Origin: Pseudomonadota bacterium
GTDB lineage: Bacteria > Desulfobacterota > Anaeroferrophillalia > Anaeroferrophillales > Tharpellaceae
Direction of reading: 5' to 3'
DNA: 13,064 bases
NCBI GenBank assembly: GCA_015486445.1
Contig: WFRT01000364.1
Location: forward strand, 1-13,064
The position numbers were made by a program, and so were the translations under genes. A model generated the notes under the pieces. The model saw nothing but the letters and a program-made list of their open reading frames with translations, ran no database searches and was not told the DNA's origin. Below are positions 6,970-13,064 of the stretch, one piece after another (the first letter of the stretch is position 1; each line of letters starts with the position of its first letter).

Positions 6970-6999
6970 TTGTATTCTTAACTTCTTTTGTGCTAATAT
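6970..6999 (+). promoter_or_regulatory. Possible weak promoter of the hybrid kinase
   Basis: TTGTAT and TAATAT are 18 bases apart, about 80 bases before the kinase ATG. Each matches the sigma-70 consensus only in part (3 of 6 and 4 of 6). The terminator just upstream means a promoter is needed somewhere here. Confidence 0.3.
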
Positions 7000-7075
7000 G
7001 GGAGAGCAGACAAGATAAAGGCGCGGCCCGGTGAGCGCGTCGTTTCGCTTTTCGCGGTCCTGATTTGGGGAGAAA

Positions 7076-9184
7076 ATGAGCCAGCCGATTGAGAAAGAGG
7101 TTCCACAGCGGGCAGCGTTTAAACGCAGGACCCTGTTCCAGGTGGTTGGCGGCCTCCTGGTGGTCGCTCTCTGCCTGCTGCTGTTTGCCACCTACAGCCA
7201 TCGCCGTTCCCTGGAGTACAGCCGCCGGCAGGTGGCCGAACAGGCCTCAGTGGTTGCCCGGGATATCGGCCGGCAGAATCCCGGCGGGGTCGAAGCCTAT
7301 TTGAAACTGGCCGCTAAAGTCTACTTTTACAAGACCATCGATATTGTCCGCCCGGATGGCCGCTCCTTCATCCATGTCGAAGGGCCTCCGCTGCAGGGGA
7401 TCGATCTCTACCTCTTCAATGCCGGCCTGATGCCGGTTCACCATTACAAAACCGAGGTCGTCTTTCAGGGCCGGAAGATCGCGTTTTTCAAAGTCTCCCA
7501 GTATTGTCACATCTTTTATCATATCTTCAATTTCCTGGTTTTCCTGCTCCTGGTCATGTTTTTCGGGTTGTTTGTCTACAACCTCATTTCCAGCCGCCGG
7601 TTTCTGGAGCGTAGAATCGAGGAAGAGGTGGCCCGCAGCCGGGCCAGTAAAAAACGTTTCCTGGAACTGGTGAACCTGTTGCCGGAGATTGTCTGGGAGG
7701 CCGATCTCGAGGGGCATATCATCTTTGCCAACCGGACCGCCCAGGAACGTTTCGGGGTGGTCGATGACCAGGCCGAGAACCGCGATGATAAGGAGGAAGA
7801 GATTTTTAATCTCTTCGATTTTATCGTGCCGGAAGACCGGGCCCGAGCCAAGAAGGATTTTCTCGATGAGATCAGGTCCACGAAATACGACTTCCGCGAA
7901 TATACCGTCCAGACCCGGACCGGGACGACCTACCCCGTGATTTCCCGCCTGGCCCCGGTCTATGAAGATGGAAAACCGATCGGGGCCCGGGGTATTGCCA
8001 TCGACATCACCGAACTGCGCCAGCTCGAGCAGCGCCTTGACCAGGCCCAGAAAATGGAAGCCATCGGCACCCTGGCCGGGGGGATCGCGCACGACTTCAA
8101 CAATATCCTGACAGCGATAATCGGCTACATACAACTGGTTGAAATCAAGCTCAAGGACAGCTCTCCGGTGCTTGCCGACCACCTCGGCCAGGCCCTGCAG
8201 GCCGCGGCCCGGGCCCGCGACCTGGTACAGCAGATCCTGACTTTCAGCCGCCGTTCCGAACAGAACTGCCGGGTTTTGGAGATGCGCAGGGTGGTCCGTG
8301 AAACCGTCAAGCTGATTCGTTCTTCAATCCCGTCGACCATCGAAATCCGTTCATCCCTGAAGGCTCCGGGCCTTGTTGTCGCCGACGAAGCCCGGCTCCA
8401 CCAGATGACGATGAACCTCTGCACCAATGCCTACCAGGCCATGGAGGAGCAGCAGAAGGGGGTTATGGAGATCGACCTGAGCGAGGTCGTGGCAGCCAAT
8501 CCCCAGATTCCCGGCAGTCCTTTGCGCCGTTATCTGCGGCTGCTGGTTTCCGACACCGGCTGCGGGATCGAAAGCCACGATCTCAAAAAGATTTTCGACC
8601 CCTATTTCACGACCAAGGAGACCGGCAAGGGCACCGGCCTGGGGCTGGCGGTGGTCTACGGCATCGTCGAGGAGTACGGGGGGTTTATCGAAGTCGAAAG
8701 CCGCAGCGGCCTGGGTACCTCGTTTCATGTCTACCTGCCGCTGGCCAGCCCGGAGGTGGAGGTGCTGCAGCCTGAAGAGGCCTTGTCCGAGCCCGTCTCA
8801 ACGGGCAACGGCGAACTGCTGCTGCTGATTGATGATGAAAATAATGTTCTCGATGTGGTCGGGCGCTACCTCGAAGAAAACGGCTATCGGGTTGAGCGCT
8901 GCAGCGACCCCGCCCAGGCTTTGCAGAAGCTCTTTGCCGACCCCGCGCTCTATCATCTGGTGATTACCGACCAGACCATGCCCGGCATGCTCGGCCTGGA
9001 GGTTTCCCGCAAGGTCAAGGAGATCCGGTCCGACTGCCCGGTGATTCTCTGCTCCGGTTACCGGGCCGGACTTGATAACGAAAGCCTGCGGGAATCGGGA
9101 GTCGATCTCTTTTTGCAAAAACCCCTGTCTTTCAACAAACTGGTTGCCGCCGTCCGCAAACTTATCGACCAAACCAGCCGTTGA
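7076..9184 (+). CDS. Membrane-bound hybrid sensor histidine kinase with receiver domain
   Basis: This 702-residue protein senses an unknown signal and relays phosphate. A membrane segment at about 20-40 and another at about 147-171 flank an extracytoplasmic domain of about 105 residues. A PAS domain follows (about 196-318). The HisKA domain has the phospho-acceptor His339 in GIAHDFNNIL. The ATPase domain shows the N box around Asn447 and Asn451, DTGCGI at Asp493, FDPYFTTK, and GKGTGLGL at about 517-524. The C-terminal receiver has Asp586 and Asp587, phospho-acceptor Asp632 in VITDQTMPG, and Lys682. All catalytic residues are present. The start follows GGGGAG. No DNA-binding regulator or Hpt protein is encoded nearby, so the output must act through a distant partner. 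Its stop overlaps the convergent PEBP gene by 23 bases. Confidence 0.96.
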   Translation: MSQPIEKEVPQRAAFKRRTLFQVVGGLLVVALCLLLFATYSHRRSLEYSRRQVAEQASVVARDIGRQNPGGVEAYLKLAAKVYFYKTIDIVRPDGRSFIHVEGPPLQGIDLYLFNAGLMPVHHYKTEVVFQGRKIAFFKVSQYCHIFYHIFNFLVFLLLVMFFGLFVYNLISSRRFLERRIEEEVARSRASKKRFLELVNLLPEIVWEADLEGHIIFANRTAQERFGVVDDQAENRDDKEEEIFNLFDFIVPEDRARAKKDFLDEIRSTKYDFREYTVQTRTGTTYPVISRLAPVYEDGKPIGARGIAIDITELRQLEQRLDQAQKMEAIGTLAGGIAHDFNNILTAIIGYIQLVEIKLKDSSPVLADHLGQALQAAARARDLVQQILTFSRRSEQNCRVLEMRRVVRETVKLIRSSIPSTIEIRSSLKAPGLVVADEARLHQMTMNLCTNAYQAMEEQQKGVMEIDLSEVVAANPQIPGSPLRRYLRLLVSDTGCGIESHDLKKIFDPYFTTKETGKGTGLGLAVVYGIVEEYGGFIEVESRSGLGTSFHVYLPLASPEVEVLQPEEALSEPVSTGNGELLLLIDDENNVLDVVGRYLEENGYRVERCSDPAQALQKLFADPALYHLVITDQTMPGMLGLEVSRKVKEIRSDCPVILCSGYRAGLDNESLRESGVDLFLQKPLSFNKLVAAVRKLIDQTSR

Positions 9185-9710
9185 GGGTGGCTTGACCGAG
9201 GACCTGGCCCCGGATGGCCGCCTGCAACTCGCCCGCTGTTCTGATTCCTGTTGGCAATTTTTCACATCGCAGGGCGTACAGGGTGAAGGAGTACTCATGA
9301 TCACCGCTACCCGGGGGCGGCTGGGGGCCGCCCCAGCCGGGGGTGCCGAAACTGTTGTCAAGCTCCCGGCAGCCTTCCGGCATCCCGGTTAGCGACGCTC
9401 CTTCGGCCAGGGAGTCGCAGTCTGCCGGAAGGTTGATTACGAGCCAGTGAACCCAGCGCCTGGCCACCGGGTGAAGATCGACGCACAGCAGCGCCAGGGA
9501 GCGGGTGCCGGCCGGAACCGCTTCCCATGCGAGGCCTGGTGAAATATTTTTTCCCCCGGCCTGTGGTCGGGCCAGCCGGTCCGGCAGGCGGCCGTTGGCG
9601 GTAAAACTTTTGGAATGCAGGCTGAATACTTTGCCGGCCGGCATCGCGCCAGCACAGTTCAGGACGATAAAAATCATTGCGGCGGATAAAAACAGAAATC
9701 TTTTTTTCAT
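9162..9710 (-). CDS. Exported PEBP-family (YbhB/YbcL) protein
   Basis: This 182-residue protein has an N-terminal signal peptide (MKKRFLFLSAAMIFIVLNCAGA), probably cleaved after AGA, so it should be periplasmic. Cys19 is not in a standard lipobox because Asn precedes it. The mature part has phosphatidylethanolamine-binding protein marks in order: SFTANGRLPDR, GGKNISPGLAWEAVPAGTRSLALLCVD, WVHWLVINLP, GTPGWGGPQPPPGSGDHEYSFTLYAL, and a closing ATLNGWFGR. Bacterial members bind small anions or act as protease-inhibitor homologues; their true roles are mostly unsettled. The start codon at 9710 is preceded by AAGGAG (9722-9727). A strong promoter lies at 9800-9829. The 3' end overlaps the kinase gene tail to tail by 23 bases, with no terminator between them. 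Confidence 0.93.
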   Translation of the reverse strand: MKKRFLFLSAAMIFIVLNCAGAMPAGKVFSLHSKSFTANGRLPDRLARPQAGGKNISPGLAWEAVPAGTRSLALLCVDLHPVARRWVHWLVINLPADCDSLAEGASLTGMPEGCRELDNSFGTPGWGGPQPPPGSGDHEYSFTLYALRCEKLPTGIRTAGELQAAIRGQVLGQATLNGWFGR

Positions 9711-9799
9711 CTCGGCTCAGTCTCCTTTTCCGGTTCCGGTTGAAAAGCGGCGGTCCGGCTCCCTTTTCCCTGTCATGTCGGTCCCGGGCCTTTATGCGA

Positions 9800-9829
9800 A
9801 AGATATTCCCGTTTGGGTCGTTATGTCAA
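9800..9829 (-). promoter_or_regulatory. Sigma-70-type promoter of the PEBP gene
   Basis: On the minus strand, TTGACA (9824-9829, perfect -35) is followed after 18 bases by TATCTT (9800-9805, 4 of 6 for -10). It lies about 90 bases before the PEBP start codon. The expected transcript start is near 9793. Confidence 0.65.
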
Positions 9830-9869
9830 GATTGCCTGAAAGCGGTGCGGTAAAGTACTGGGTGAATGG

Positions 9870-11075
9870 ATGGGGTTGAATCGGCGGGTAAAACATCTCC
9901 TGCGGCATCTTCATACCGGCTTGCTGGCCGCGAGAGCCCGGCGCCGGAAGGGCTGTCATTCCCGGGTTGCGGAAAAGGTGCGGCTGGTGCTTTTTCTCAG
10001 CCGGCCCCAGGATATCGACCTCTATCTCGACATCTATCGGGCGGCCGCAATCAGGTCCGATATCCGGGTTGATTTCTGGGCCACGCGGCGGGCCCTGGAA
10101 CATTTCCCCGTCATGCCGGAGCGTTTGGCCGAACACGGGATCGAGGTCGGGCTGGTTGTCGACCACCGGAACCTGGGCCGTGTCGAAGATCGGCTTTTCG
10201 GGATCGACGCCCTGCTTAACACGGTGGAATCGTCCTATGCCGCTCACAAGGTGCCCCATCGCCTGGTGCGCATTGCCAATGCCTGTGGAGTTATGACCTA
10301 CACCCTGCAGCATGGGTTCGAAAACCTGGGCCTGACCTACCTGGATGACCAGCAGGGCAGCGGGGTCACCTTTGCGGCCCGCCGGGTTTTAAGCTGGGGG
10401 AGGGTGGCAGACCTGCCGGGCCGGCTGGCGGCTGATACCCGGCGCAAGTGTGTTGCCGTGGGCTGCCCCAAAAGTTTTCCCGAAAAGCCGGCTGACAAAT
10501 CCCCGGCTTCCGGCCGCCCGCTGGTGGCGGTCTTCGAAGGGCTTCACGCCGGTCGTTTCGATGCCGTTTACCGCCAGCAGTTTTTTTCCGACCTTTCCCG
10601 GATGGTGGATGAATTCAAAACCTTGCGCTTTGTTTTGAAACCTCATCCCGGGATTGTGGCGCGGGATTCGGAACACCAGCGGGGCCTTGACCGGCTGGCT
10701 GAAAAGATCGAGGTACTGGACCCGGCCCGGCCGGAAAAATGCGCGCTTTTTCCCACTCCGGAACTGCTCGCCCTCTCCCGGGCCGTAATTACCACGCCTT
10801 CGACCATCGCCCTTGACGCCGCCCTGGCCGGGGTGCCGGCCGCGGTCGTACGCAACGGCCAGAAAATTTCCTATTACGAGCTTTACCGCCCCTTGCCGCT
10901 GCTCGATACGGTGGATGATTGGCGCCGCTTTCTGGCGGCCGCCGCCGACAACGCGCCGGAGTCGATCGCGGTAACGGAAGCTTTTCACAGGCGGGTGATG
11001 CTGCCCGGCAATGCCGCCGGGCGGATTCTTGATCTGGTGGTGGCTGATTGCCGGGGTGGGGCCGCAGCTAATTGA
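9870..11075 (+). CDS. Putative GT-B-like transferase, substrate unknown
   Basis: This 401-residue cytoplasmic protein is probably related to GT-B fold enzymes that handle envelope glycans or polyol phosphates. The visible marks are LQHGFE (146-151), KPHPG (257-261) and TPSTIALDAALAGVPAAVV from residue 309. Together they recall CDP-glycerol glycerophosphotransferases and capsule-type glycosyltransferases, where KPHP and the TPST-type loop bind the nucleotide donor. I cannot name the donor or acceptor. The N-terminus is basic with no signal peptide or clear membrane segment. The start is uncertain: ATG 9870 has only a weak ribosome binding site, and TGA at 9837 limits extension. It stands alone between a divergent PEBP gene and a convergent phosphatase gene, without other glycan genes. 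Confidence 0.8.
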   Translation: MGLNRRVKHLLRHLHTGLLAARARRRKGCHSRVAEKVRLVLFLSRPQDIDLYLDIYRAAAIRSDIRVDFWATRRALEHFPVMPERLAEHGIEVGLVVDHRNLGRVEDRLFGIDALLNTVESSYAAHKVPHRLVRIANACGVMTYTLQHGFENLGLTYLDDQQGSGVTFAARRVLSWGRVADLPGRLAADTRRKCVAVGCPKSFPEKPADKSPASGRPLVAVFEGLHAGRFDAVYRQQFFSDLSRMVDEFKTLRFVLKPHPGIVARDSEHQRGLDRLAEKIEVLDPARPEKCALFPTPELLALSRAVITTPSTIALDAALAGVPAAVVRNGQKISYYELYRPLPLLDTVDDWRRFLAAAADNAPESIAVTEAFHRRVMLPGNAAGRILDLVVADCRGGAAAN

Positions 11076-11110
11076 TGCCGCCGGGCCGGTGCCCGCGGTG
11101 TCGTCATAAG

Positions 11111-11158
11111 AAAACAGAAAGCCCGGCCGAAATCTCCGGCCGGGCTTTCTGTTTTTGT
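11111..11158. terminator. Strong bidirectional terminator
   Basis: A perfect 19-bp stem (11111-11129 with 11137-11155) surrounds a seven-base loop. It ends in T runs on the plus strand, and the A-rich left flank gives T runs on the minus strand. It lies between the stop codons of the convergent transferase (11075) and phosphatase (11200) genes, so it should stop both transcripts. Confidence 0.93.
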
Positions 11159-11199
11159 ATTTTTTCGGACTGTTTTTTTACCCGGTGGCCCGGTTGTGG

Positions 11200-12447
11200 T
11201 TAGAACTCCTGCAGAGCCTGGTTTTCCTCAAGGAACCTGATCGTTTTTTCAGCCTGGGCCAGTTTTTTCGGTTTCGGGCCCAGCCGTTTTTTGAGATCGG
11301 CCTGGTTGGCGACAAATCCCGGAGCCTTTTTGTAGAGAACCGGCTGGATGAACCACTGGCCCGGCAGGGCCTCATGTTTCATCACCTGGACCAGTCTTTT
11401 CTGGTAGCCCAGTTTTTCAAGCCGGGTGATCCAGATCCGGTTTTCGGCGTAGTTCAGCATCGCCAGGTCGTTGGAGCTGTCTCCGCCGATCAGGAAGGGA
11501 CGATCAAGGGTGATATATTTCATGATATTGGCGAGTTTGCCGAAATAGCCGTTCATGGGGTGACAGATCTGGGGGGTGAGATGGTAATGGGAAAGCTCTT
11601 CCATGTCGAGATTGGCGTACTTTTTATTTTCCCTTACCAGGTAGGGATCCTTGCAGAGTTTGCCGGTGCGGTCGTCGTTCATCAGGCAACTGATGCCGAT
11701 GACGTTTTCAGGCGGAATCGCCAATCCGGCGCCGTGCAGTTTCTGGATCCGGGGGTTGAGTTGTTTCAGGACCATCCACCTGACGGTATGAACGTTGCTG
11801 GCCGAGGAGATATAGACCTGGTAGCCGTTTTTCAGGAGAACGCCGTAGAGATCCACCATCTCGGGATAGAAGAAAGGCATCCGGTAACCGTTGATCTTGG
11901 TTTCCTTCAGATCCTTGCTCCAGTTGTCCTCTTCACCAACGCCATTGCCGTAGGCTTTTTCGGTATAGGGGAGCCAGTCGGCCGGGCTCATCGGCGTCAT
12001 GATCTGGACGACCCAGCCGTAGCCGTTTTCATAAGGCGTGGTTTCCATCGCGTGGTGTTTGGTGGCGGAGAGAAAATCTTCGTAATATTCCGACAGGCTT
12101 TTGACTGTGTCCATGGATATCTTTTTGCCGTCAAGGACGAAATCGACATCGACGCACTTGTAATGTTTTTCTTTGGTCAGCAGGCCGGCCTGGTTCAGGG
12201 CCGCCATCGTCGCCTCACCGATATCCCGGCACAGGGTGGTGTTGTCGAAATCGAAGATGCAGATCTTGTTCTGGTTGGCGTTGGCGGCAATCAGTTTTTC
12301 GAGCCGGGCCTTGACCGCCGGGTTCCAGTTGCCTTTAAGGGTGACGCTCCCGGCCAGGGCCAGGGCCGAAAACAGGGTGACCAAAAGGGTCGTCGCCAGG
12401 CTTAAGGCAAGTCTCTTTTTCCACGTGGTTTTGTTTGTCCGCATCAT
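11200..12447 (-). CDS. Exported HAD-superfamily phosphatase
   Basis: This 415-residue protein is a haloacid-dehalogenase-type phosphohydrolase exported by a signal peptide: the basic TTWKKR segment, a hydrophobic core at about 13-30, and cleavage near ALA-GS. Motif I is DFDNTT with nucleophile Asp66 and acid Asp68. Motif II is the serine pair 214-215 in YISSASN. Motif III is probably Lys304, and motif IV is GGDSSND with Asp323 and Asp327. A large cap insert lies between motifs I and II (about 75-210). The fold resembles phosphoserine phosphatase relatives and the periplasmic phosphorylcholine phosphatase PchP, but I cannot fix the substrate. I chose the ATG at 12447 because AGGAGG stands five bases before it; a longer frame to 12540 would put 31 polar residues before the signal peptide. 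Confidence 0.92.
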   Translation of the reverse strand: MMRTNKTTWKKRLALSLATTLLVTLFSALALAGSVTLKGNWNPAVKARLEKLIAANANQNKICIFDFDNTTLCRDIGEATMAALNQAGLLTKEKHYKCVDVDFVLDGKKISMDTVKSLSEYYEDFLSATKHHAMETTPYENGYGWVVQIMTPMSPADWLPYTEKAYGNGVGEEDNWSKDLKETKINGYRMPFFYPEMVDLYGVLLKNGYQVYISSASNVHTVRWMVLKQLNPRIQKLHGAGLAIPPENVIGISCLMNDDRTGKLCKDPYLVRENKKYANLDMEELSHYHLTPQICHPMNGYFGKLANIMKYITLDRPFLIGGDSSNDLAMLNYAENRIWITRLEKLGYQKRLVQVMKHEALPGQWFIQPVLYKKAPGFVANQADLKKRLGPKPKKLAQAEKTIRFLEENQALQEF

Positions 12448-12613
12448 GCTTTCCTCCTGTAAAAGTTCAATGGATAACGAACGGTGATTAGACAGTTTTT
12501 TGCAGTTTACTTGTCGTCTCCCGGCGCTGTTTTCGGCCATTGGTTTCAGTCTTTTATCCGGTAAGGCCGTGGGAGCTTGGGATTATGGATAAAATACTAA
12601 CGCTATTTTAGTG

Positions 12614-12643
12614 AATATAACAGTTGCTTCGGGATAATGTCAA
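12614..12643 (-). promoter_or_regulatory. Strong sigma-70-type promoter of the phosphatase gene
   Basis: On the minus strand, TTGACA (12638-12643, perfect) is followed after 18 bases by TATATT (12614-12619, 5 of 6). The transcript would start near 12606, giving an untranslated leader of about 160 bases before the phosphatase ATG at 12447. I recognise no riboswitch in the leader. Confidence 0.75.
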
Positions 12644-12659
12644 GACTGCGGAGGTTCGG

Positions 12660-12830
12660 ATGAAAACAATATTGACTTTGTATTCTTTTTTGGCTTATTA
12701 TGAAACTTTTGGACAATCAGGGGCTGAGATGATGCCGGCGGAAAGTTTCGCTGGCCGGATGAAGCCGGTTTCCCGGGTTGCCGGGGAAATCTTGCCCGGG
12801 CAAACTACAGGCGGGCCCGTAGGCTGCTGA
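12660..12830 (+). CDS. Possible small hypothetical protein
   Basis: A 56-codon frame starts at ATG 12660, with GGAGG at 12650-12654 five bases upstream, which is a good ribosome binding site. The product begins MKTILTLYSFLAYYETFG and has no recognisable domain, signal peptide or cysteine pattern apart from a final Cys. It starts next to the divergent phosphatase promoter, and its stop is three bases from a dispersed repeat. I do not recognise it; it may be a chance frame or a remnant. Confidence 0.25.
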   Translation: MKTILTLYSFLAYYETFGQSGAEMMPAESFAGRMKPVSRVAGEILPGQTTGGPVGC

Positions 12831-12832
12831 AA

Positions 12833-12868
12833 TTGTAACTATTCAGCCGAATATGGGGTCAGGCGCGG
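12833..12868 (-). repeat. Dispersed intergenic repeat, copy 2 (inverted)
   Basis: The reverse complement of this stretch matches 255-290 at 32 of 36 bases, with four transitions. It directly borders the structured element at 12888-13023, so it may be one end of a longer repeat unit. Confidence 0.7.
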
Positions 12869-12887
12869 CTTTTCTTCGCTAAGCGTT

Positions 12888-13023
12888 AAGATTTCTGTTT
12901 TTCCTTACGCTCACTCCGCCCGCACCCCAAGGGCACTTCCGTTGGGCGCATGCAAAACTCGCTACGCTCAGACAGTTGCAATGCTTATGGGCTCCCGCTC
13001 GCTGGGAAAAACAACGAAATCTT
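12888..13023. repeat. Structured non-coding element with long-range inverted repeat
   Basis: Bases 12888-12904 pair with 13005-13023: 8 bp plus 9 bp, interrupted by a two-base bulge. They enclose 100 bases. Inside, TGCAA at 12951-12955 pairs with TTGCA at 12976-12980 and extends with GCA/TGC across a bulge. The interior also repeats TACGCTCA at 12906-12913 and 12963-12970. I see no protein-coding frame. The layout recalls REP- or MITE-like palindromic units, but no family can be named from one copy. Confidence 0.5.
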
Positions 13024-13064
13024 TCCGAAATCGCTCAGAAAAACCACCCCCGCCCCCTCCTGAA

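Noticed and set aside
9645..9665. Lipoprotein signal in the PEBP protein
   Set aside because: The residue before the Cys is Asn, which does not fit the lipobox; a normal signal peptide cleavage explains it better.
11155..12405. 416-codon open frame on the plus strand opposite the phosphatase gene
   Set aside because: It is antisense to a gene with complete HAD motifs, a signal peptide and a good ribosome binding site; its product has no recognisable domain.
12448..12540. N-terminal extension of the phosphatase to 12540
   Set aside because: It would bury the signal peptide behind 31 polar residues, and AGGAGG sits exactly before ATG 12447.
12778..12803. Hairpin near the end of the small frame as a terminator
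   Set aside because: The stem has a bulge and no T-tract follows.
12888..13064. CRISPR array or attachment site in the repeat-rich tail
   Set aside because: The short repeats are not evenly spaced, there are only two of each, and there is no integrase or tRNA in view.

Overview
The window is GC-rich, tightly packed bacterial DNA. It suggests an anaerobe, most likely a member of the Desulfobacterota or a related anaerobic lineage. This rests on HdrA/MvhD-type electron-transfer proteins, cysteine-rich iron-sulfur subunits and a soluble-type fumarate reductase sitting beside succinyl-CoA synthetase. The assignment comes from gene content only; there is no rRNA or tRNA in the window.

Region 1 (1-6905, all + strand) is an energy and carbon metabolism cluster. 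Its order is: the 3' end of an hdrA-like gene, mvhD, an FrhB/FdhB-family flavoprotein with two C-terminal 4Fe-4S motifs, a fumarate reductase/succinate dehydrogenase iron-sulfur subunit, its flavoprotein subunit, sucC and sucD. A hairpin terminator closes it. FrdA, SucC and SucD together interconvert fumarate, succinate and succinyl-CoA. The flavoprotein has Asn where the covalent-FAD His normally sits. The iron-sulfur subunit has a fourth Cys that should turn the usual 3Fe-4S centre into 4Fe-4S. No membrane-anchor gene is present. I read these together as a cytoplasmic, non-quinone fumarate reductase. The HdrA-MvhD-FrhB-like module may feed it, possibly through flavin-based electron bifurcation. 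That coupling is an inference from gene order, and it is the most interesting hypothesis in the window.

Region 2 (6906-9184) holds one membrane-bound hybrid sensor kinase (PAS, HisKA, HATPase, receiver) with no partner regulator nearby. Region 3 (9162-12447) holds an exported PEBP-family protein (- strand), a GT-B-like transferase of uncertain substrate (+ strand) and an exported HAD-family phosphatase (- strand). A strong bidirectional terminator separates the last two. Each of the two exported-protein genes has a convincing sigma-70-type promoter with a perfect TTGACA and an 18-base spacer.

Region 4 (12448-13064) has no confident gene. It holds the phosphatase promoter, one weak small ORF and a structured non-coding element. 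Part of that element (12833-12868) matches, in inverted orientation and at 32 of 36 bases, a stretch between hdrA and mvhD (255-290). This points to a dispersed intergenic repeat family.
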